Shown: positions 53,860 through 63,689 of the stretch, piece by piece
Layout of the letters: each line of letters begins with the position of its first letter
How positions within the stretch are numbered: the first letter of the stretch is position 1
NCBI RefSeq assembly: GCF_000717995.1
Contig: NZ_JODM01000016.1
Coordinates: 61,045 to 125,044, forward strand
Source: Streptomyces violaceorubidus
GTDB taxonomy: Bacteria; Actinomycetota; Actinomycetes; Streptomycetales; Streptomycetaceae
DNA: 64,000 bases
Direction of reading: 5' to 3'
Position numbers and translations under genes: made by a program
The notes under the pieces: model-generated
Told to the model about the DNA's origin: nothing
The model's input: the letters and a program-made list of their open reading frames with translations, nothing else
The model's database searches: none

Positions 53860-55397
53860 GCCTCTGGGTCCACCAGCGGCAGCGAGGCGAACTCGTAGCC
53901 CTCCCACAGGCGTCGGGACGTCTCCTCCGGGTACGGCGCGACGGTGGGCTCGGCATCGAAGACCCGCACCAGGCGCCGCTCCAGGTCGTACACGGGCCAG
54001 CCCGGGTCACCGGTGCGGGCGAAGGCCGTCCAGGAGGCGCGGAAGCGGGACGACAGGGCCAGCGCCTCCTCGGACGGCTCCGCGCCGGCGAACTGGATCA
54101 GCGCCAGGTCCGACTGGAAGGTGCCGAAGAGAAGCGGGATGTCCAGGGCGTGGCAGGCACCCAGGGCGCCGCCGAAGGCCGGTGCGGGCCAGGTGAGTTC
54201 GTAGACGCGGGCCCGGCCGCCGCCCGCGAGGTGGGCCTCGGCCAGGTGGAGGGACGGCATCGCGAACAGCCAGTCGGTCTGGACGTGTTCGTAGAGGTCG
54301 TTGGCCGACGCGTCCGGGAACGCCGTGCGGTAGGCGGCCTCGCCGCCCGGGGCGTACAGGCGCAGGGCGGCGCTCGCGCGGTCCTCGTCGATCTTGCCCA
54401 GCTTGCCCGCCATCAACGTGAACAGGCGGTTCTCGTCACGGTTGTGACCGACCAGCAGGTCCACGTCCCGGGACGCGCCGGAGGCGAGTGCCTGCCACGG
54501 CGTGGCGGGGAGGAACTCGCCGTCCACGACGGGCGCGTACGGGGTGATCGTGGGCGCCGCCTGGCCCCAGCGGGCGACCTTGCCCGGCATTTTGGGGGCG
54601 AGGGCCTGTCCGGCCTTGACGAGCTGGTCCGGGGCGAGGCCCGAGAGGTCGGCGACGGTCGGGCGCAGGCCCACCTCGGCGGCGAGGGCCCCACCGATGT
54701 CGGCGGCGAGTTCGGGGGAGAAGAACGTGCCCGGCACGCTCTGGGCGACGGCCCGCCGGAAGAGTCCGGCCGCGCGGGGCATCGCCAGCAGCGAGGCCAC
54801 GGAACCGGCGCCGGCCGACTCGCCGAAGATGGTGACCTGGTCGGGGTCGCCGCCGAACGCGGCGATGTTCTCCCGCACCCAGACCAGCGCGGCCACTTGG
54901 TCGAGCAGCCCCCGGTTGGCGGGGGCGTCCTCGATGTGGGCGAAACCCTCCATGCCGACGCGGTAGTTGAGGGTGACGACGACGAGGTCGCCCTCGGCCG
55001 CGATGCGGCGGGCGTCGTAGGCGGGGTTGCCGGAGTGGCCGAGTTTGTAGGCACCGCCGTAGATCCAGACCATGACCGGGCGGTGGGCGGCCGGGTCGGG
55101 GTCGGGGGTCCAGACGTTGACCGTCAGCCAGTCCTCGCCCCCGGGGGTGTCCGGGGGGCCGGCGGTGCCCGCGGCGCCGAGGTCCTGCGGGGGCGGCGGA
55201 CCGAAGGCGAAGGCGTCGCGCACGCCGTCCCAGGGGCGCGGGCGGCGCGGGGCGGCGAACCGGGCGTCCCCCACCGGGGGTTGGGCGAAGGGGATGCCGC
55301 GGAAGACGGCCAGGCCGCCCTCGGTCCGGCCGCGCACCGCGCCGCCGGAGGTGCGCACCACGGGTTCCACTGACTCGTCGGGTCCAGGGATCGTCAT
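53856..55397 (-). CDS. Type-B carboxylesterase
   Basis: 513 residues, usual length for the alpha/beta-hydrolase carboxylesterase family. The nucleophile S194 is in GESAGAG, the oxyanion hole is GGA (114-116), the acid is probably in GHNRDENRLF and the histidine is in ACHALDIPLLFG. It has no signal peptide, so it should be intracellular. It hydrolyses ester bonds of unknown substrates. It is coupled to the membrane gene downstream by GTGA. The ATG is at 55397. Confidence 0.92.
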   Translation of the reverse strand: MTIPGPDESVEPVVRTSGGAVRGRTEGGLAVFRGIPFAQPPVGDARFAAPRRPRPWDGVRDAFAFGPPPPQDLGAAGTAGPPDTPGGEDWLTVNVWTPDPDPAAHRPVMVWIYGGAYKLGHSGNPAYDARRIAAEGDLVVVTLNYRVGMEGFAHIEDAPANRGLLDQVAALVWVRENIAAFGGDPDQVTIFGESAGAGSVASLLAMPRAAGLFRRAVAQSVPGTFFSPELAADIGGALAAEVGLRPTVADLSGLAPDQLVKAGQALAPKMPGKVARWGQAAPTITPYAPVVDGEFLPATPWQALASGASRDVDLLVGHNRDENRLFTLMAGKLGKIDEDRASAALRLYAPGGEAAYRTAFPDASANDLYEHVQTDWLFAMPSLHLAEAHLAGGGRARVYELTWPAPAFGGALGACHALDIPLLFGTFQSDLALIQFAGAEPSEEALALSSRFRASWTAFARTGDPGWPVYDLERRLVRVFDAEPTVAPYPEETSRRLWEGYEFASLPLVDPEA

Positions 55398-55430
55398 CCA
55401 CCGGACCCTACGCCGTGGTGCGCACCGCGC

Positions 55431-56561
55431 TCAGCTGAGGGTCTTCAGCGATGCCGCGTCGTACGGGGCGAGTTCGTCGAAGCGGCCGGCGAGGACCTTC
55501 TCGGCCCACTGCGGGTCCTGGAGCAGCGCGCGGCCGACGGCGACGAGGTCGAACTCGTCGCGCTCCATGCGGTCCAGGAGGTTGTCCAGGCTGCGGACCG
55601 GGGCGCCCTCGCCCTGGAACGCCCTGTTGAAGTCGCCGTCCAGGCCGACCGAGCCGACGGTGATGGCGGTCCTGCCGGTGAGCTTCTTGGTCCAGCCGGC
55701 GAGGTTGAGGTCCGAGTCCTCGAACTCGGGCAGCCAGTAGCGGCGGGTGGAGGCGTGGAAGGCGTCGACCCCGGCCGAGGCGAGCGGGGCGAGGACGGCC
55801 TCCAGCTCCTGGGGCGTCTCGGCGAGGCGGGCGTCGTAGGCCTCCTGCTTCCACTGGGAGTAGCGGAAGAGCACGGGGAAGTCCGCGGAGACGGTCTCCC
55901 GTACGGCGGCCACGATCTCGGCGGCGAACCTGGTCCGGGACACGGGGTCGCCGCCGTAGGCGTCGGTGCGGCGGTTGGTGCCGGACCACAGGAACTGGTC
56001 GACGAGGTAGCCGTGGGCGCCGTGGATCTCCACGCCGTCGAAGCCGATGCGCTCGGCGGCCGCGGCGGACTCGGCGAAGGCGCCGATGACGTCGTCCAGG
56101 TCGCGCTGGGTCATCGCGGTGCCGGTGGGCTCGTCCTCGCCGATGCGCAGGCCGGACGGGCCGACGGCGGGGGCGTCCGGGAAGGGCTGGTCCCCGGCCT
56201 TGCGGACCATGCCGATGTGCCACAGCTGCGGCACGATCGTGCCGCCCGCCGCGTGCACCGCCTCGGCGACCCTCGCCCACCCGGCGAGCTGCTCCTCGCC
56301 GTGGAAACGCGGGACGCGGTCGCTCTGCCCGGCCGAGTCGTGGCCGACGTAGGTGCCCTCGGTGACGATCAGCCCGACTCCGGCGGCGGCGCGGCGGGAG
56401 TAGTACGAGACCACGTCCTCGCCGGGGACGCCGCCCGGGGAGAACATCCGGGTCATCGGAGCCATCGCGATGCGGTTGGGCACGGTGAGGCCGTTGATGG
56501 TGGCCGGGCGGGCGAGCAGCTGGGCGGCGCGGGTGGCGGCCTCGGCGGGGGTGACGGTCAC
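55431..56561 (-). CDS. Old yellow enzyme-type NADH:flavin oxidoreductase
   Basis: 376 residues, an FMN TIM-barrel. Signatures: NRIAMAPMTRMFSPGG, GTIVPQLWHIG, FDGVEIHGAHGYLVDQFLW, YGGDPVSRTRF and DLVAVGRALLQDP. It reduces activated C=C bonds with NAD(P)H. GTG at 56561 has GGAG 7 bases upstream. A perfect 12-bp palindrome at 56581-56592 sits 20 bases upstream and is a probable operator. No cognate regulator is adjacent. Confidence 0.92.
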   Translation of the reverse strand: MTVTPAEAATRAAQLLARPATINGLTVPNRIAMAPMTRMFSPGGVPGEDVVSYYSRRAAAGVGLIVTEGTYVGHDSAGQSDRVPRFHGEEQLAGWARVAEAVHAAGGTIVPQLWHIGMVRKAGDQPFPDAPAVGPSGLRIGEDEPTGTAMTQRDLDDVIGAFAESAAAAERIGFDGVEIHGAHGYLVDQFLWSGTNRRTDAYGGDPVSRTRFAAEIVAAVRETVSADFPVLFRYSQWKQEAYDARLAETPQELEAVLAPLASAGVDAFHASTRRYWLPEFEDSDLNLAGWTKKLTGRTAITVGSVGLDGDFNRAFQGEGAPVRSLDNLLDRMERDEFDLVAVGRALLQDPQWAEKVLAGRFDELAPYDAASLKTLS

Positions 56562-56580
56562 GGGGGGCTCCTGTAGTGGG

Positions 56581-56592
56581 TACCGTTCGGTA
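56581..56592. promoter_or_regulatory. Palindromic operator upstream of the OYE gene
   Basis: TACCGTTCGGTA is close to a 12-bp perfect dyad (TACCG / CGGTA). It resembles operators of TetR-family regulators. Located 20 bases before the OYE start. Confidence 0.5.
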
Positions 56593-56718
56593 TGTGCGCG
56601 CGCATTTAACGCACTCCCACGGGAACGGGTCCGCCCCGCCCGACCATTCCGCCCCGCGCCCCGATGTGGTCCTGGACACAGCGGAAGGGGGCGGCACTTC
56701 CCGCGGGGCGGGCACGCC

Positions 56719-56756
56719 CGAGGGCGGCACCCCCCTCTCGGGGAGTGCCGCCCTCG
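56719..56756 (-). terminator. Strong hairpin terminator after groEL
   Basis: The 12-bp stem CGAGGGCGGCAC / GTGCCGCCCTCG encloses a 4-bp inner stem CCCC / GGGG. It lies 38 bases past the groEL stop, before the OYE promoter. Confidence 0.85.
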
Positions 56757-56793
56757 GTCCGTACGGGACGATCGATCAACCGGAACCGGTCGA

Positions 56794-58548
<1,755 letters not shown>

Positions 58549-58563
58549 TCACTCTCACCTTCA

Positions 58564-58607
58564 GAGTGCTAACGCAATGATTAGCACTCGCCCCCATCGA
58601 GTGCAAG
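58564..58607 (-). promoter_or_regulatory. CIRCE element (HrcA operator) with an extra half-site and promoter
   Basis: TTAGCACTC - nine bases - GAGTGCAAG (58581-58607) is a canonical CIRCE. Another GAGTGCTAA (58564-58572) stands 8 bases to the side, so three half-sites occur. Read on the minus strand, TTGCAC (58606-58601) and TAATCA form a -35/-10 pair with a 17-base spacer inside CIRCE. HrcA should block groEL transcription except in heat stress. Confidence 0.92.
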
Positions 58608-58652
58608 CGCCTGTCGGGATCGGGCCCGCCGCGTCAGCCACCCGCGAACAGG

Positions 58653-58689
58653 CCGAAGGGCCCGTACCCAGCGGGTACGGGCCCTTCGG
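58653..58689 (-). terminator. Terminator of the cold-shock gene
   Basis: Perfect 17-bp stem (CCGAAGGGCCCGTACCC with its complement) and three-base loop, 33 bases past the csp stop. Confidence 0.9.
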
Positions 58690-58721
58690 ATGAAGACCGG
58701 GTGCTGCGGCGGCCGCGCGTC

Positions 58722-58925
58722 TCAGGCGCTGAGGCGAACCATGTCGGCCTGCGGGCCCTTCTGACCCTGCGAGATCTCGAACTCGACCCGCTGGCCTTCT
58801 TCGAGGGTGCGGTAGCCGTCCATCTGAATCGCGCTGTAGTGGACGAAAACATCCGCACCACCGTCGACCGCGATGAAGCCGTACCCCTTCTCCGCGTTGA
58901 ACCACTTGACGGTGCCCTGAGCCAT
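58722..58925 (-). CDS. CspA-family cold-shock protein
   Basis: 67 residues, exact Csp length. RNP1 is [12 protein letters not shown]2 is VFVHYSAI. It binds single-stranded nucleic acid, acting as an RNA chaperone. The start ATG at 58925 has GGGG (AGTTAGGC) upstream, spaced slightly long. It lies between groEL and the sulfur-carrier gene, with its own terminator and a long leader (about 58926-59050) able to fold, as csp genes often have. Confidence 0.95.
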   Translation of the reverse strand: MAQGTVKWFNAEKGYGFIAVDGGADVFVHYSAIQMDGYRTLEEGQRVEFEISQGQKGPQADMVRLSA

Positions 58926-59355
58926 GCCTAACTCCCCTATTACTGGCCCTTGCACAGATCCGCACTTCGCGGACCCGGGTCAGACCTCGCCCCCTCACGA
59001 CTGGGGGCGTGCGCCGGAACGCGTCGACCGCGGCTGAATGTATCTGCCCAACTGCCGTCTGCAACAGGTCAGTCGGACGAGAAATCTGGACGCGCCCGGT
59101 CCGGAATGTGGCGAGAATTCGCCTGAATTCGGGTCAAGTCGGGTCACGCAAAGGGAACATAAGCCGCAGAATACGCTCGCACTTTGGCTACTTCTTGTCG
59201 GGCGGGCGGCAGGAATCAACGGTTCCCGTTGTGCCGATCGGGAGCGCGTTCCCCAACTCTACCGCGCTCAATCCCATGGAATTGCCCCCTCCGTTTCTCT
59301 TACGGAGAGGGCAATACGCACTACAAGGTGTGTCTGCGGTGGATCTACGCCCGCG
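58926..59355. other. 430-base intergenic region: csp leader and operon terminator
   Basis: The csp side (58926-about 59120) is a GC-rich leader. A TTGACC hexamer on the minus strand near 59150 might be the csp -35. Two GAATTC sequences lie at about 59110-59130. The thrC-carrier operon's terminator is at 59281-59315. I see no gene in the region. Confidence 0.5.
59281..59315 (-). terminator. Terminator of the thrC-like/sulfur-carrier operon
   Basis: A 7-bp (ATTGCCC / GGGCAAT) and 6-bp (CTCCGT / ACGGAG) stem with one mismatch between them and a 7-base loop, 41 bases past the sulfur-carrier stop. Confidence 0.8.
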
Positions 59356-59631
59356 TCAGCCGCCGGCGACCGCCGGGATGATCGAGACGCCCGCGCCGTC
59401 CGGCGTCGCAGTCTCCAGGCCCTGCTCGAAGCGGACGTCGTCGTCGTTGACGTAGACGTTGACGAAGCGGCGCAGCTTGCCCTGGTCGTCCAGGACACGG
59501 GCGGCGATGCCGGTGTGGTTCTTCTCCAGGTCGGAGATGACCTCCCCGAGGTTGGCGCCGTCGGCGCTCACCTCGGCCTTGCCGCCGGTGTAGGTACGCA
59601 GGATGGTCGGGATACGAACGGTCACGCTCAT
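59356..59631 (-). CDS. CysO/MoaD-like sulfur carrier protein
   Basis: 91 residues, a ubiquitin-fold protein ending in the GG needed for thiocarboxylation. The segments TVRIPTILRTYTGG, LGEVISDLEKNHTGI and RFVNVYVNDDDVRF resemble mycobacterial CysO closely, better than MoaD or ThiS. It should carry sulfide as a C-terminal thiocarboxylate to an enzyme. Its ATG overlaps the stop of the threonine-synthase-like gene (ATGA), implying one complex or coupled supply. No cysM or mec gene is nearby, so the partner is probably the upstream gene, not cysteine synthase. I recall this pair named MetM/MetO in Streptomyces. Confidence 0.9.
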   Translation of the reverse strand: MSVTVRIPTILRTYTGGKAEVSADGANLGEVISDLEKNHTGIAARVLDDQGKLRRFVNVYVNDDDVRFEQGLETATPDGAGVSIIPAVAGG

Positions 59632-60920
59632 GCGAGGCCAGCCTCTCGGAAGGAGTCCAGGTTGGGACGGATCGTGGCGGTGAGGCCGGTGCCGGCCACC
59701 GCGTCCAGGGTCTTCAGGCCGTCACCGGTGTTGAGGACGACCGTGGTGAGCGACGGGTCCAGCACGCCGTTCTCGATCAGCTTCCTCGTGACGCCGACCG
59801 TCACGCCGCCCGCCGTCTCGGCGAAGATGCCCTCCGTGCGGGCGAGCAGCTTGATCGCGTCCACGACCTGCTCGTCGGTGACGTCCTCCACGGCGCCGCC
59901 GGTGCGGCGGGCGATGTCGAGGACGTAGGGGCCGTCGGCCGGGTTGCCGATGGCCAGCGACTTGGCGATGGTGTTCGGCTTCTGCGGGCGGACCACGTCG
60001 TGCCCGGCCTTGTACGCCGTGGAGACCGGCGAGCAGCCCTCGGCCTGCGCGCCGAAGATCTTGTAGGGCCTGTCCTCGACCAGGCCGAGCTCGATCAGCT
60101 CCTTCAGCCCCTTGTCGATCTTCGTCAGCTGGGAGCCGGACGCGATCGGCACCACGATCTGGTCGGGCAGCTTCCAGCCGAGCTGCTCGCAGATCTCGTA
60201 CGCCAGGGTCTTGGAACCCTCGGCGTAGTACGGCCGCAGGTTGACGTTGACGAAGCCCCAGCCCTCGCCGGCCGGGTCGCCGATCAGCTCGGAGCAGAAG
60301 CGGTTCACGTCGTCGTAGTTGCCCTCGATGCCGACCAGCTCGCCGCCGTAGACGGCGGCCATGACGACCTTGCCCTGCTCCAGGTCGTGCGGGATGAACA
60401 CGCAGGAGCGGAAGCCGGCCCGGGCGGCGGCGGCGCCGACGGCACCGGCGAGGTTGCCGGTGGAGGAGCAGGAGAGCGTGGTGAAGCCGAAGGCGCGGGC
60501 GGCCTCGATGGCCTGGGCGACGACGCGGTCCTTGAAGGAGTGCGTGGGGTTGCCGGAGTCGTCCTTGACGTACAGCCCGCCGGTGACGCCCAGCTCGCGG
60601 GCGAGGTTGTCGGCCTTGACGAGCTTGGTCCAGCCGGGGTTGATGTTCGGCTTGGTGGCGACGTCGGCCGGGACGGGCAGCAGGGGGGCGTAGCGCCAGA
60701 TGTTCGCGGGGCCCGCTTCGATCCGCTTGCGCAGCTCTTCGGTGTCGTGGGCGGAGAAGTCGTAGGCGATCTCGAGGGGGCCGAAACACTCCTCGCAGGC
60801 GAAGACCGGTCCGAGCGGGACCCGGTGACCGCACTCCCGGCAGCTCAGGGCGGCGGCGGGGCCGAGGTCGACCGCGGGCTTGGTGGAGTTCGTGGTGCTT
60901 TCGGCAGTCTGCACAGCCAT
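59628..60920 (-). CDS. thrC: Threonine synthase-like PLP enzyme (possible homocysteine synthase)
   Basis: 430 residues of fold-type II PLP enzymes. The N-terminal zinc ribbon has C27, C30, C42, C45 (CRECGHRVP, CEECFGP), not expected in the shorter ThrC of hom-thrC-thrB operons. PLP lysine K130 is in NPTHSFKDR. By homology it uses O-phosphohomoserine. A SAM riboswitch precedes it and a CysO-like sulfur carrier gene is coupled downstream; these point to homocysteine synthesis rather than threonine. Annotators will call it thrC, and I keep that symbol. The ATG at 60920 has GGAGAAAGG upstream, immediately after the riboswitch. Confidence 0.85.
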   Translation of the reverse strand: MAVQTAESTTNSTKPAVDLGPAAALSCRECGHRVPLGPVFACEECFGPLEIAYDFSAHDTEELRKRIEAGPANIWRYAPLLPVPADVATKPNINPGWTKLVKADNLARELGVTGGLYVKDDSGNPTHSFKDRVVAQAIEAARAFGFTTLSCSSTGNLAGAVGAAAARAGFRSCVFIPHDLEQGKVVMAAVYGGELVGIEGNYDDVNRFCSELIGDPAGEGWGFVNVNLRPYYAEGSKTLAYEICEQLGWKLPDQIVVPIASGSQLTKIDKGLKELIELGLVEDRPYKIFGAQAEGCSPVSTAYKAGHDVVRPQKPNTIAKSLAIGNPADGPYVLDIARRTGGAVEDVTDEQVVDAIKLLARTEGIFAETAGGVTVGVTRKLIENGVLDPSLTTVVLNTGDGLKTLDAVAGTGLTATIRPNLDSFREAGLA

Positions 60921-60939
60921 GGAGGCGAGGCCCTTTCTC

Positions 60940-61083
60940 CTCATCTTCCTCACGACGCATCTCGCCGTGAGACGGATTTGGCACCTTCCCTAGCCGGGAG
61001 CCCCGCCACGTCTGTGTGACAAGAGCCGGCTGGAGGGTTGCCGGGGCTTCATCGGGCCGTATCCCTCTGCCCCTCTGGATGAG
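60940..61083 (-). promoter_or_regulatory. SAM-I (S-box) riboswitch
   Basis: Read on the minus strand: P1 arms CTCATC (61083-61078) and GATGAG (60945-60940); the conserved core GATGAAGCCCCGGCAACC (61053-61036); and GGTGCCAAATCC (60985-60974). These are the diagnostic S-box elements in the right order. The 3' P1 arm is directly followed by the ribosome site GAGAAAGG, so S-adenosylmethionine binding probably blocks translation rather than making a terminator. Confidence 0.9.
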
Positions 61084-61234
61084 CGGTATGAAGTTGTTCT
61101 TCTGTTCTTCGCCGGTACGCGCGGCGACCCCGGCATGCGGCGGTCCCACGCGTTGTTCAAGACTGTAACCGACGGCCATGACGGTTGAGATAGTCGTCCG
61201 TACCGCGAGATGGATCACAAAGGAGCCCCGGGAC

Positions 61235-62179
61235 GTGCTGGAAGAAGTCGAGCGCTGGCTGGACGCGCGCTCCTGGTCGGCCGGTGACCGCCCCGTCCAG
61301 CGGCTTCTGGCCGCCAAGCACGCCACCGGGCAGTCGGTCAGCGTGGTGCTCCCCGCCCTGGACGAGGAGGCGACGGTCGGCGACATCGTCACGGTGATCC
61401 GGCGGGAGCTGGTGGAGCGGGTCCCGCTCGTCGACGAGATCGTGGTCGTGGACTCCGGGTCGAGCGACCGTACGTCCGAGGTGGCCGCGGCGGCCGGCGC
61501 GCGCGTCGTGCACCGCGACGCGATCCTCCCCCGCCTCCCCGCCGTGCCGGGCAAGGGCGAGGTGCTGTGGCGCTCGCTGCTGGTCACCGGCGGGGACATC
61601 GTCTGCTTCGTCGACGCCGACCTGCGCGAGTTCTCCGCCGACTTCGTCTCCGGGATCGTGGGCCCGCTGCTCACCGACCCGGACGTGCACCTGGTCAAGG
61701 CCATGTACGACCGTCCGCTCGGTGCCGCCCCCGGCCAGGGCGGCCGGGTCACGGAGCTGATGGCCCGGCCGCTGCTCAACATGCACTGGCCGCAGCTGGC
61801 CGGTTTCGTCCAGCCGCTGGGCGGCGAGTACGCGGCCCGCCGCTCCCTGCTGGAACGGCTGCCCTTCCCGGTCGGCTACGGCGTCGAGCTGGGCATGCTG
61901 GTCGACGCGCTGCACCTGGTGGGCCTGGACGCGCTCGCGCAGGTCGACGTGGGGGTCCGCGTCCACCGCCACCAGGACGGGCGGGCGCTGGGCCGGATGG
62001 CCGCCGCGATCTACCGCACCGCCCAGCTCCGCCTGGCCCGCGGCCACCTGGTCCGCCCGGCCCTCACCCAGTTCGAACGGGGCGTCGACGGCTTCGAGCC
62101 GCGCACCTACGCCGTGGACACCGAGGAACGGCCCCCGATGGCGGAGATCGCCGAGTACGCGGCCCGCAGGGTGGCGTGA
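61235..62179 (+). CDS. gpgS: Glucosyl-3-phosphoglycerate synthase
   Basis: 314 residues from the GTG at 61235 (AAAGGAG upstream); the ATG at 61178 would add 19. A GT-A glycosyltransferase with SVVLPALDEEATVGDI, VVVDSGSSDRT, and a DAD metal-binding motif (127-129, FVDADL), followed by GGEYAARRSLLERLPFPVGYGVELGMLVD. It transfers glucose from NDP-glucose to 3-phosphoglycerate, the first step toward glucosylglycerate and methylglucose lipopolysaccharides. The next gene (otsA) follows by 82 bases, both making stress-related sugars. It is divergent from the SAM-riboswitch operon. Confidence 0.88.
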   Translation: MLEEVERWLDARSWSAGDRPVQRLLAAKHATGQSVSVVLPALDEEATVGDIVTVIRRELVERVPLVDEIVVVDSGSSDRTSEVAAAAGARVVHRDAILPRLPAVPGKGEVLWRSLLVTGGDIVCFVDADLREFSADFVSGIVGPLLTDPDVHLVKAMYDRPLGAAPGQGGRVTELMARPLLNMHWPQLAGFVQPLGGEYAARRSLLERLPFPVGYGVELGMLVDALHLVGLDALAQVDVGVRVHRHQDGRALGRMAAAIYRTAQLRLARGHLVRPALTQFERGVDGFEPRTYAVDTEERPPMAEIAEYAARRVA

Positions 62180-62261
62180 CGGCGGGATGCGTGACCCGAT
62201 CGCCGTCCGGGTGACACCGGGGAACGTTTGAGGTCCGAGGGGCCGGGCTAGGTTGAGGCGT

Positions 62262-63665
62262 ATGGCTTCAAGCTTCGGTGCTGCTCAGGTGCTGGTCGCC
62301 TCCAACCGGGGGCCCGTCTCGTACGAGGTGCGGGAGGACGGGTCGCTGCACGCCAAACGGGGTGGTGGCGGGCTCGTCTCGGGGCTGTCGGCCATCGGGC
62401 CCGACGCCGGTGCGCTGTGGGTGTGCTCGGCGCTGGGAGACGGCGACCGCGAGGCGGTGCGGCGCGGGGTCGGCGAGGACGGCGTACGGATGCTGGACGT
62501 ACCGGCCGACGTGCACGCGGACGCGTACAACGGGATCGCCAACTCGGTGCTGTGGTTCGTGCACCACATGCTCTACCAGACGCCCCTGGAGCCGGTCTTC
62601 GACGCGGAGTTCCGGCGGCAGTGGGCCTCCTACGAGGCGTACAACCGGGCCTTCGCCGAGGCGCTGGCCGAGGAGGCCGCCGAGGGCGCGGTCGCGATCG
62701 TGCAGGACTACCACCTGACGCTGGTGCCGGGGATGCTGCGCGAGCTGCGTCCCGACCTCCGGATCGGCCACTTCTCGCACACGCCGTGGGCCCCGGTCGA
62801 CTACTTCCGGCTGCTGCCGGACGACATCGCCGAGCGGGTACTGCGCGGGATGCTGGGCGCCGACCGGCTCGGCTTCCTCACCCGTCGCTGGGCCGACGCG
62901 TTCACCGCCTGCTGCGACGCCGTGGTGGGCGGGCTCGGCGGCACGGAGATCGGCGTGCACGGGCTGGGCGCCGACGGGGACTTCCTGCGCGCGCGGTCGC
63001 ACGAGGCGGACGTCGAGGAGCGGATGGCGGACCTGCGCGAGGAGATCGGCACCGCGCCGGACGGCGGCGCGCGCCGCACCGTGGTGCGGGTGGACCGGAC
63101 CGAGCTGTCCAAGAACATCGTGCGCGGGCTGCTGGCCTACCGGGAGCTGCTGGCGGGCCGGCCCGAGTGGCGCGAGCGGGTCGTGCACGTCGCGTTCGCC
63201 TACCCGTCGCGGCAGGACCTCGCCGTGTACCGGGACTACACGGATGAGGTGCGGCGGGTCGCGGAGGCGGTCAACGAGGAGTTCGGCACCCCGGGGTGGA
63301 CGCCGGTCGTGCTGAATCTGAAGGACGACTTCGCACGGTCGCTGGCGGCGTACCGGCTGGCGGACGTGGCGCTCGTCAACCCCGTCCGGGACGGGATGAA
63401 CCTGGTCGCGAAGGAGGTGCCGGTCGTCTCCGAGACGGGGTGCGCGCTGGTGCTGTCGCGGGAGGCGGGGGCGTACGAGGAGCTGGGCGAGGACGCGGTG
63501 GTGGTGAACCCCTACGACGTCGTCGGGACGGCGGACGCCCTGCACGAGGCGCTCTCCCTGCCGGCCGGGGAACGCGCCGAGCGGTCGAAGCGGCTCGCGG
63601 CGGCCGGTACCGCGCTGCCCCCGGCGCGGTGGTTCCTGGAGCAGTTGGACGCGCTGCGGGGCTGA
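62262..63665 (+). CDS. otsA: Trehalose-6-phosphate synthase
   Basis: 467 residues, a GT20 family enzyme. Characteristic segments: SNRGPVSYE, the substrate loop RGGGGLVSGL, VQDYHLTLVPGMLRELRP, GHFSHTPWAP, RVDRTELSKNIVRGL (sugar-nucleotide Arg/Lys) and NPVRDGMNLVAKE. It joins UDP- or GDP-glucose to glucose 6-phosphate for trehalose 6-phosphate. ATG at 62262 has GAGGCGT nearby. otsB is not in the window. It converges on the repeat protein at 63690. Confidence 0.95.
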   Translation: MASSFGAAQVLVASNRGPVSYEVREDGSLHAKRGGGGLVSGLSAIGPDAGALWVCSALGDGDREAVRRGVGEDGVRMLDVPADVHADAYNGIANSVLWFVHHMLYQTPLEPVFDAEFRRQWASYEAYNRAFAEALAEEAAEGAVAIVQDYHLTLVPGMLRELRPDLRIGHFSHTPWAPVDYFRLLPDDIAERVLRGMLGADRLGFLTRRWADAFTACCDAVVGGLGGTEIGVHGLGADGDFLRARSHEADVEERMADLREEIGTAPDGGARRTVVRVDRTELSKNIVRGLLAYRELLAGRPEWRERVVHVAFAYPSRQDLAVYRDYTDEVRRVAEAVNEEFGTPGWTPVVLNLKDDFARSLAAYRLADVALVNPVRDGMNLVAKEVPVVSETGCALVLSREAGAYEELGEDAVVVNPYDVVGTADALHEALSLPAGERAERSKRLAAAGTALPPARWFLEQLDALRG

Positions 63666-63689
63666 GGGTCTGAGGGGGCTGAGGCGGGG

